A DNA stretch of 64,000 nucleotides from Sphaerolaimus hirsutus (lineage: Eukaryota; Nematoda; Chromadorea; Monhysterida; Sphaerolaimidae), in contig OZ038458.1 of NCBI GenBank assembly GCA_964036195.1, forward strand, positions 11,669,832-11,733,831, in the 5' to 3' direction. Position 1 is the first letter of the stretch, and each line of letters begins with the position of its first letter. Made by a program: the position numbers and the translations under genes. Below are positions 53,080 through 64,000 of the stretch, in pieces. The notes under the pieces are model-generated. The model was not told the DNA's origin, searched no databases, and saw only the letters and a list, made by a program, of their open reading frames with translations.

Positions 53080-53710
53080 CAACTCAGCCCCAAATTCTTC
53101 AACTCAAGTCAACTCTGCCCCCATTTGTCAACTAATCCCCTAATTTGGGAATCCCAATCATCGAAACACCTAATTTCTTAACTCATGCCAACTCAGCCCT
53201 CATTTGTCAATCACATCAATTCAAACCTAATTTGTCAACTACCATAAGCTCAAACCTAATTTGATAACTCACATCAACTCAATTCCTAATTTGTCAATTC
53301 ACATCAACTGAGCCCCAATTTGTCAACTCATGTCAACTGAGCCCCTAATATAACAAATCAAGTAAACTCAGCCTCTAATTTGTCAACTCAGCCCCCACTT
53401 GTCAACTCACATCAACTCAGCCCCTTATTTTTCAACTCACGTCAACTCAGCCTCATTTGTCAACCAATGTCGGCTGAGCCTCTCGTTTGGCAACTTACTT
53501 CAACTCAAACCTCATTTGTCAACTCCCATCAACTCGAACCTGCTCTGTCAACTACCATCAATGCAAATAAAATTAGTCAACTCACATCAACTCAGCCCCT
53601 AATTTGTCAACTCAAGTCAACTCAGCCCCCATTTGTCAACTGTTCCCCTAATTTGGGAATTCCAATAAACTAAGCACCTGATTTCTTCACTCACGTCAAC
53701 TCAGTCCACA
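53080..53710. repeat. Minisatellite of about 25-32 base units (TCAACTCAGCCCC)
   Basis: Tandem imperfect copies of TTTGTCAACTCACATCAACT followed by CAGCCCCTAA, at least 18 units by eye. Open frames across it are a by-product. Confidence 0.75.
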
Positions 53711-53918
53711 TACTTCTACAGCGTGAAACATCACTGTTAATGTATCAGCCATCTTTTATAACTATTTATAGCAGTATTGCACGCCCACCTTCACTTGGAA
53801 TTCAGAATGTTCAACATAGGCAAAATGTAACAAGCCGACATAACAATGTTATTTTTGACAGAAATCACTACTTATGATGCTATTCAATAATATGACCGCA
53901 ACAATATTTTCATACATA

Positions 53919-54014
53919 CCGTATTTCCTCGAAATATCCCCTCCCTCGTTTAACCCCCCTCAAAATTTCCACTCTGAAAAATAAACCTCCTGGGGGTATT
54001 TTGAGGAAATACGG
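53919..54014. mobile_element. Very short TA-flanked CCGTATTT element
   Basis: 96 bases: CCGTATTTCCTCGAAATATC to GATTTTG-like right arm ending GAGGAAATACGG, TA on both sides. Minimal member of the family. Confidence 0.7.
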
Positions 54015-54408
54015 TATAATAACATACCTACAAATAAAGTCGGCAGACGTATCGCCCTACAAACATTTGCGTCAATCTCTCCAGTGGAGAGTGCATGACG
54101 GCATTAGGTATTGTGACGCAATATTTTAACCATTGGAATAGATCCGGTCACGTATGAAAACTTGGCCCTTATCCCAGTTACCAGTTGCGTATTATACAAA
54201 TGAGAGTGAAAACTCAAAGTTAGCTAAAAATCGTTGAAATTTGCTTCGCTTTGCCAATTTGCACCTTCATAATCGCTATGTTTATGGGTATATAGCTAGT
54301 GATGGCCTATTTTATTCATATTAATAGCGGATTTCGAAATTTTGGCCGGCTGCCAAGTTCTCTTCTGTTGGAACGGAGCCAACGAATGAAAAATAAAATA
54401 TTAGGGTG

Positions 54409-55235
54409 TAAACTAAGTTTCTTATCTTTTTTGCAATTTCATAGAAATGCACATTTCTGCGTCCCATTCTGTTGCCCTTCAAGTATGTTGGGCCGGTCTG
54501 GGCTATGACGAAAAATTTTTGTTCCCTCGAATAATCCCCCAGTCCCGAGATAAGGGGGGTCTATAAAAAGGTGGTTATTTTCCATGGCCGATGTGGACAC
54601 TGACCTTTGAAGCTTGATAAATCGGCCATTTCTGGACCGATTTGATTTATTCAACACTTAAAATGATCGCGACGACCTGTAGATTCCAGTTTTGTTGTTG
54701 AATTAGTGATGACTAAACTCCGTATGCCGATTTGACCTGGTTTTTGAACACGGCAAAAACTTTTTCTAAACTATGCGCTAGCATGTTCAGACTAAAAGAA
54801 CTCATCTGGCCAAAAAAACTTTTCAATATCTTTTTCCAATCAAAAGTTATAGCACTTTTAACTCTAAGCTTTAAGTTTATTGGCATACAAAGTTTAGACA
54901 TCACTTATCCGACCACAAAACTGGAATCTACAGGTCGTCTCGATCATTTTAAGTGTTGAATGAATAAAATCTGCCCAGAAATGGCCAATTTATCAATCTT
55001 CAAAAGTCAGTGTCCACATCGGCCATGGAAAATGACCACCTTTTTTAGAACCCCCTTATCTTGGGACTGGGTGATTATTTGAGGAAACAAACATTTTTTG
55101 TCATAGCTCAGACCCCAAACCCCAACATGCTCGAAGGGCATCAAAATCGGCCAATGTACAACAGAATGGGACGCAGAAATGTGAAATCTATGAGATCGCA
55201 AAAAAGATAAGAAACTTAGTTTACACCCTAATAAA
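54409..55235. mobile_element. Foldback element with TAGGGTGTAAACTAAG ends
   Basis: TAGGGTGTAAACTAAGTTTC at the left and its complement at the right; most of the length pairs (for example TCAGTGTCCACATCGGCCATGG mirrored near 54.59 kb). Confidence 0.7.
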
Positions 55236-56403
55236 AACAAAAACGTTAGTTTGAACGGTAAAACGGTAGTTTGAACGGTCAAATTCTTTACGAGCAACGT
55301 TGAAAATGTAAATAAATAGGGCGTGGCACGGATGCAGCAAAACGTCCATTTTTCTTTTAATATGATTTCCTTTTTAATTTCTAGCGTCCGCGTGGGCCAC
55401 AAGTTTCGTTGTTCGCTCTATTCACGAGCGAATTCTAACTCTCCGATTTTGTAGAGTGAAATGTCCGCCGACTCTACTAAATATGCTCTATACCCCCGAT
55501 TTTGAGGAAATAAAATATGGTTAAAAAATCAATTTTAAAGTCATAATGTTAGAATGAAATGGATTTTTTCCAACCCTACAATGCAACAGATATTCTATTC
55601 TACACAGCTAAGTACAGTTCACCTCAGTGCATGACAAAACTGATTTGCAACACCGTGCCCATAACACACAAATAGGGTACATTTATCGACTGCCGTACCA
55701 AATTTGAGGACTTTTCAAAACGAGTGGGGGGCAGATTGAAACGGTGCGCCACCCGGTATATGCGCTCATAATCGGTTTCAATTCCTCAAATGTCACCGCA
55801 TAAGAGGATGCAAGTGCAGGCAGCTGGAAGAACAATTCAGAGAATCTAAAATTCGACCAACAGCGCGAGACGCATGTACTACGCGAATCTTAGCATTCCA
55901 TAATGGTTCAAGTCAACAATCGACTATAAGTATTTAGCCGTTTGGGGTGCACTAGTCTGTCGCTAAGCTAATTGGTATGTTGTTTGTATACTAATTACAT
56001 TTTGGTTGGTTACAAAAGGCAATTCCGATTTCAACCGTATCAGCTTCATTTGATGCAGCATAGGGCGTGGTAATATGGCGGACATCCAAATATCATAAAA
56101 ATAATCACCAGTTAAGGGGTTAAATATCACAAACATTAAGACGAAACAATACACGGCGAATAATGTGTGCAATTAATGCTCACGTTTTTACGCAAGCACA
56201 ATCACAGTTACTTCACATTTACGCAAGTGCCGATCAGGGGCTCAACACGTCAACGCGACAAAGCGATACCCTCTATAAAACGCATGCACCAAAATATATC
56301 TCAATAAACACCTCTGATCAGCACTTAATCTGATAAATAAATCTGAAAAAATGATCACAGAACATATATAGGTACCTACATAAAATTCAATAAAACCTCT
56401 CAA
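55236..56403. other. 3' flank of the smaller chitin-binding gene
   Basis: AT-rich with no recognisable gene. The 3' UTR of the gene ending at 56404 should be on its right side. Confidence 0.35.
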
Positions 56404-56582
56404 TCAAATATTACACGAGGCGGGCTTCTCAGCGACACAAGTGATGAACTTGCGATCAAAGTAGGGCGTGCCGGGAGCGCAGCGCAGCGGGAACGGGATG
56501 CCGTCGACGCACACGATCAATTCGTTGCAGTTGTTCGGGTGAGGGAAGATCCAGTCGTCGCCGACGCAGAGGTCCTCGAATT
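56404..56582 (-). CDS. Smaller chitin-binding gene, CBM14 domain 7 and stop
   Basis: EFEDLCVGDDWIFPHPNNCN to KPASCNI then TGA; counterpart of the large gene's last exon, two codons longer. Confidence 0.85.
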
Positions 56583-59500
56583 CTGCGCACACAGAGTAGG
56601 TGCTTTGACAACGGATATACTCCTGATACTCGCGGCAGTGGTGCTCACTGACAAGGAAATGAAGTAGGGATATTTTTCTCAATTTCAGGCTTCGTTTAGG
56701 GTCGATAACAAAACAATGATGCTCACTTTTCACAAACAACGATTTTTCAGCTTTGGAAATTTCGAAAATATCAACTAGTAACATTTTCAATGCCTACAGC
56801 CAATCAAGACCAACTGACCAGCAGCCGAGGGTCTGCTGCAGCCGGGAACCTCGATGGCCGGTCTGCACACGCCCTTCCAAAAGGCCTCGCCGGGCGCGCA
56901 GCTCAACGGGTGCATGATGCCGGTGGTGCTGCACGAGTAGAAGGCGTCGCACAGAAGTGCGGACGCGTAGAATCCAGGCTTACGGCCCACGCAGGTGAAC
57001 GTGTCGGCTGCGAAAGATTTAGAAATTCATGATTTTGTACAGACAATTAGTATAATTAGACAATTAGACAGAATTATTGTATTTACCGCATTACTTCGAA
57101 ATACCCCCATGGGCGTTATTATTTCGCCATCAAAATTTGGGGGGGGGGGGTTAACTTGAGGGGGGTTAATTCGAGGGTTTGTATTTCGTCAGATTTCGTC
57201 AAATTCAGGCATTAAGTTTTGCGAAACGGCATTTGTACAGCTACGTAAGCACTATACGGCAGAAATTACTAACGGTAGGCAGAAATCACGGAGGAAATTA
57301 ATAAACGAACGGTCAATAGCAGTGCCGCAGGGCGGCGCGACTCTATAGAGCGGCAGGCACAAGTTGCTGTTGCCAGCGTCGAACACGGTCTCGGGCGGGC
57401 AATCGAAACGGAACGGCACTTCGCGCGTGCACACGATGAACGCGTTGCACTTGGACGGGTCAGCGTAGAAGCCACTCGCTTTGCCTGCGATCGGATTCGG
57501 ACGTTATGACTGACAGTGAAAAGCGTATCGACTTTGTTAATAAATTGTTTCACAGGTTCAAATTGTTAATAAATTGTTTTACAGCTCAAAGCTGATTTAC
57601 GAGTTTTCTAAATTTCGAGTGAAAACTAGTGATGTTAAAGACACCGGGAAAAATGGCACCGCACCGGCACCTTTGCCAACGCATGAAAAGGGCACCTGGC
57701 ACCCTGGGGCACCGGCCAGAAAATGGCACCACACCGCACCGGCACCGGTGCTTTTTGAAAATGGCACCGGCACCGAAGGGCATCGGCGGGTTGCCGGTGC
57801 TAGCACCGAAAGGCACCGCACCGGGCTGGAATTTCTGAAGTAAATATCGGGCAGTTTCTCAGTGGTCTCACCTTTGGAAGTGCATATTTCCATGAATTTT
57901 CAACCGATTTTGATGGTTGAACACTTAAAATGATCAGAATGATGTGGCAATCACTTTTATGAAGAATTACAATGATTACATTTGAATGATAAAATATTTA
58001 ATTCACTGCAATGTCCATAGCCACTATTGTCTACTGATCGGAGTCGTTGCTGTACAGTGAATGGAACTGTCATAAACTGACAACAAATTTTGAACAAACA
58101 AGTAAGATAAATATAAAATATAAAAATGATTTAAAATTCAACAAAATTTTAAATTCGCTCATCAGATCACGTATTGGGTATAATGATTTCACAGTAGGTT
58201 ATTTATTTGATGGGAGGTTTAGAAAATAGGCAAAAACGGTTGGGTAAATATATCGCTGTTTTTTGAAATATGAATATGCACATACTATGGACAAAATTGC
58301 ACAGCACATGAAGCCTCGGCTGGTGCCTTTCCCGGTGCCTTTTCTTTGGCCCTGGTGCTAGCACCTTTGCCACCGGCAAAAAAATGGCAGCGCACCGCAC
58401 CGGCACCGGTGCTATTCTGAAAAAAATGGCACCGGCATGGCACCCCTGAAGATTGCAATGGCACCACACCAGCACCGGTGCTGGTGATGGTGCCCTTCGG
58501 TGCCCGGCACCGGTGACCGGTGCCCCGGTGCCTTTACATCACTAGTGCGCAGGGCCATACTGTCACAAACCAGTGCAGAAAGTGTCCTTGTTGTATTCAG
58601 TCTCCGTCGGGGCGCAGTTGCTCAACTCGTTGGGACTGACGCACGCGTCCTTCACAGCGCTGAACCTCAGCCAGGAGGTGGCGCACTGGCGCAGGAACGA
58701 CACGCCGTGCGCGCACTGGAAGTAGAGGTTGCTGCAGCGACCGGCCGGGTAGTTGCCGTCGGCGCGCCGGGAGCAGTCGAACGGTACTGGGGAAATGGGG
58801 TAAATATGTGGCGAGACATCACCGCCGCGAAGGGCTCACACACAACAAAATAAAATTTGAAGCATCGCACTCATCAGAAACAATGCCACGATATAAAATC
58901 AGCTTCAAATCGATATACAAGTATCCAAATTTTGGAATTTTCGAGTGTCCAAATTTTAGTTAAATTTTCAAGTGTCCTCTCATTCGGACCATAATACGCG
59001 TTTTTCGGCCAAAATACCAACCTTTCGGCGGCGCGTCAGTGACAGGCACATCGGTGGCTTGCGTGGGCGGTCTCGGCGTTCCACTGCAAGCTTCGCAATT
59101 GGCGAACCTGTCGCACATGTCCCACGCGGCGTCATAGAACAGCGAGCCGGGGCACCGGTTCAACGTGACGCCGCTGGGCGAGCAAGTGAAGTAGCGCCGA
59201 GAGCACGCCCGCACGTTATCGGGGTAGTTGCCATATGGACGTCCGGTGCAGTCGAACCCTGCAAAATTTTCAGGCATGTTATTGTCCAATTGGTATTTGA
59301 AGCGAATGGACAACCGCGATTAAATTAGACGAAGGGAAGCGCACAATTTTATTGTAAAGTTTCATTCCAGTTGACAACGTGCAGAAATGGCATCCCCAAA
59401 TTGCACAGCAGCAGATGCCACGGGTTATCCATTGCACCACAGGCATCTAAATGACCGAAGCAATTGACAGGCCGCTTTTGCTGCACACCCAAGCACTCAC

Positions 59501-60385
59501 CATAATCGGGCTGCTCGCTGGGCACGTGCGTGGTGGCGGGCGGGCGTTCTGTCGGGCTGCCGCCGCAAGCGGCCACGAACTCGCTAGCGACGCACAGACC
59601 ACTCGATTCATCGAAGTATAGAGCCCCGGAGCAATACCTGAATTGAAGGACGGTTTTCATACATTTCGGCCATTTTAACAAAACCAGTAAAAAGGGAAGC
59701 AAATAAATTACCTGAGATATGCAACGCCGCCGCTGCACGTGACGTATTTGTGGGCGCACGACGGCTTGGGGTAGGTCAAACAGTAGTCGCCATCTTTCAA
59801 AGACGAGCAGCCAAATCCGGGCACTGAAAAACAAAAACAATGTCATCGATGAGTAAACTGAGATCATTGTAAACAGTGAACCAATTCTAATTGACGTGCC
59901 TGTAACTGGAGGGTTGCTTTCGGGGGTCGTCATGGGCGTATTATGGCCACCGCACGCGGCAACGTACTGTGCCTCCAAACAGCGAGTAGTGACTTCGTCG
60001 AAGAAGAGGCCAGAGGGACAGTCCCTGTTGCAAGGGACAGGCGCTAATACAGTGCATTGGGACACATTATCACGAATAGAACAGGCTGCCGAACACACCT
60101 TTGGTACGCCTTGCCGCCGCTGCACGTGGCGTAGGGTGCCTCACACAATCCCGCGTACCAGGGGTAGTCGCCATCAGGACGCCCCTCGCAGTCGAAGAGA
60201 ACCGCTGCGCAAAAATTAATAAAATTAAAATTACAAATTTTGGTCGAAATGATGTGGCCAGAAACTATTGCGGCTGTGGATACGATGGACATCATGATAA
60301 AATCAGAATCTTTAGCTTTTGCAGCTAGTTTAGTAGTTACTGTTGCAAAAACGAGTGCCCACAATAATTCGGGAGAGAAATTCAT
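56404..60385 (-). CDS. Secreted chitin-binding protein, 7 CBM14 domains (paralog)
   Basis: Nine exons from 60204 to 56404 give 1,475 coding bases with seven CBM14 domains in the same order and with nearly the same exon lengths (137, 237, 216, 174, 189 and 179 bases) as the 3' end of the large gene. The 5' end is uncertain: the first domain exon is open upstream to an ATG at 60385 with a hydrophobic start (MNFSPELLWALVFATV), which could be a signal peptide read without an intron, making 551 residues. The splice signal CGCAG at 60205-60209 suggests that a separate signal-peptide exon may exist instead. Likely role: chitin-matrix binding, as for its neighbour. Confidence 0.75.
56819..57007 (-). 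CDS. Smaller chitin-binding gene, CBM14 domain 6
   Basis: DTFTCVGRKPGFYASALLCD to VPGCSRPSAA; counterpart of exon 34, 189 bases in both. Confidence 0.85.
57311..57484 (-). CDS. Smaller chitin-binding gene, CBM14 domain 5
   Basis: GKASGFYADPSKCNAFIVCT to PPCGTAID; counterpart of exon 33, 174 bases in both. Confidence 0.85.
57627..58544. mobile_element. TAGTGATG element with CACCGG-repeat interior
   Basis: TAGTGATGTTAAAG to CTTTACATCACTA, with arms made of GGCACCGCACCGGCACC words (57.65-57.83 and 58.31-58.53 kb). Flanking GTGAAAACTAGTG...TAGTGCGCAGG matches the end of the CACACTAGTTTTCAC family, so it inserted into that older element. It lies in an intron of the smaller gene. Confidence 0.65.
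58571..58786 (-). CDS. Smaller chitin-binding gene, CBM14 domain 4
   Basis: VPFDCSRRADGNYPAGRCSN to LSNCAPTETEYNKDTFCT; the last Cys starts domain 5. Counterpart of exon 32, same length of 216 bases. Confidence 0.85.
59022..59258 (-). CDS. Smaller chitin-binding gene, CBM14 domain 3
   Basis: FDCTGRPYGNYPDNVRACSR to CEACSGTPRPPTQATD. Counterpart of exon 31 of the large gene. Confidence 0.85.
59501..59823 (-). CDS. Smaller chitin-binding gene, CBM14 domain 2
   Basis: Exons 59712-59823 (VPGFGCSSLKDGDYCLTYPK) and 59501-59637 (YCSGALYFDESSGLCVASEF, linker ending SEQPDY). It has an extra cysteine (DYC) not seen in the standard cassette. Confidence 0.8.
59900..60204 (-). CDS. Smaller chitin-binding gene, CBM14 domain 1
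   Basis: Exons 60099-60204 (LFDCEGRPDGDYPWYAGLCE) and 59900-60024 (DCPSGLFFDEVTTRCLEAQY, linker PESNPPVT). The second exon has the standard 125-base length only if the donor is ACAG/GCACGT, a GC-AG intron. A GT alternative 18 bases further is weaker. Confidence 0.75.
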
Positions 60386-61395
60386 ATCGGTGATGTACTA
60401 AAAAGCACAGGATCGAGCAGAAAGTGTACAAATCAATCAAACATCAAAACCAAATCAAAGATCGACCAGATAGGCAACCAAAACCAGAAACCGAGGTGCC
60501 CTTATGTGGGAACGCTCAATGTTTAACTATAGCTCACAAGTGGTCAAATGCGGGGGAATTTGCAATTTGCCACCTGTGAGTTCTTTTTTTCTTTGGCTTG
60601 CTGTTTTTCATTGTGTTTGGCAATATGAATATTGGGGTGAAAAAATTGATCAAAATATGAAAAATTTCATCGCAAAAATGGGTCGACATCACCCCCGGGT
60701 TTGTGCAGTTTTTCAACTCGTGTTTTTATTTTGTATTCATTCCTGGAATGAAACGCACGTTGTAGTTAATAAATTGTCGCAAATTTGATGGAATTCGTCA
60801 ATGGCTATCAAGTTTGTCGCGTGTGTCATATTTTTGCATTTGCAAAAAATTTTCGTAGCACTCACGGAACGGACAGGCGTAAATATCTACCCAAGTAGAC
60901 TGAAAAGAGCTTCCAATCCAACATTCTACCATGGTATACTTTGTTTTCTTCCCCTAGTCACTAGTAGTGGTGAAAAAAGCGTCAAAATTTTGTGGCGCCA
61001 AGCGCCATGGAACTTTTCGTACGTAATTTGGTGCGAATGAGCGAAAGTGATGCAAAAACGCCAAGAACAATGTGGTTTAGAACTTAGATGCAAAGCACCG
61101 CCAGTGGAAAATGGCGCCAATGCCAAAAGGTCATAGCATCACTGTTTCAGATAATTGGTACTGTGTACAAAATTTGCTTGGCATTAGCATCACGGCAGTT
61201 TCTTATCACTAGTCACTAGTAGTTATTTAGTTTTTATTAGTTTTAGAACATTTGAAATGTGTACAATCAATTCAACTAATTATGTGGTGACTTTCTGCAT
61301 ACTATTTTAACATTTTCTACACTCTTTCCACAAAAAACACACAAATTTAATGAGCAATGCAATTCGATTTTATTCATGATGTAACAGAAAGTTAC
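60386..61395. other. Intergenic DNA between the smaller chitin gene and the esterase
   Basis: AT-rich. A GGCGCCAAGCGCCATGG patch near 60.99-61.01 kb, bordered by TAGTGGTG and CATAGCATCACTG at 60.97 and 61.14 kb, looks like another TAGTGATGG-type element. No exon with the missing esterase C-terminus was found. Confidence 0.35.

Positions 61396-64000
<2,605 letters not shown>

Noticed and set aside
53380..53673. Open frames with repeating Thr/Gln/Pro pattern
   Set aside because: They arise from the tandem minisatellite, with no start context or splice signals.
60801..61040. Plus-strand frame starting with a signal-peptide-like segment (MAIKFVACVIFLHL)
   Set aside because: No downstream coding continuation or good donor, and it is on the strand opposite all neighbouring genes.

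Overview
ORGANISM. The window looks like a chunk of an arthropod nuclear genome (insect, crustacean or chelicerate cannot be settled from the sequence). Coding exons are GC-rich and short, lie in AT-rich DNA full of transposon remnants, and are joined by GT-AG introns. The main gene family is secreted peritrophin-type chitin-binding protein (CBM14). There is also a calumenin/reticulocalbin, a K50 paired-like homeodomain and a cholinesterase-like esterase. No tRNA, rRNA or CRISPR was seen. All genes assigned with confidence are on the minus strand. LAYOUT, LEFT TO RIGHT. (1) 563-823: the first two coding exons of a calumenin/reticulocalbin gene that runs off the left edge. (2) 2.17-4.71 kb: a homeobox gene whose homeodomain is split by a 181-bp terminal-inverted-repeat (TIR) element. 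Removing the element plus one copy of a 6-bp direct repeat restores a perfect homeodomain, yet no canonical splice pair does so. (3) 8.2-11.3 kb: the last two exons of an unidentified protein. A 1.8-kb foldback element with a nested TAA-flanked element lies in its intron. (4) 13.65-46.96 kb: one very large gene, reconstructed here as 35 exons with every splice phase consistent (1,596 residues). It has a signal peptide followed by 21 CBM14 domains. (5) 56.40-60.39 kb: a smaller paralog with 7 CBM14 domains whose exon lengths match the 3' end of the large gene almost exactly. (6) 61.40-62.83 kb: three exons of a cholinesterase/type-B carboxylesterase gene. HOW IT FITS TOGETHER. The two chitin-binding genes are tandem paralogs. 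The compact one probably resembles the ancestral form. The large one grew by repeated duplication of two-exon domain cassettes (phase-1 introns between domains, phase-2 inside them), and higher-order two-domain units are still recognisable with their introns. Such proteins are usually secreted to cuticle or peritrophic matrix, where arrays of CBM14 domains cross-link chitin. TRANSPOSONS. The large gene's introns hold a nearly intact DIRS-type tyrosine-recombinase retrotransposon (27.29-33.39 kb) with inverted terminal repeats, an internal complementary region that exactly stores the joined ends, and a gag region that appears to contain six spliceosomal introns. This sits inside an older hAT-like element (26.93-34.23 kb) with an 8-bp duplication. 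Many other non-autonomous elements carry clear target duplications (8 bp, TA, TTAA, TAA). A striking group has hAT-like ends but interiors made almost wholly of simple repeats.
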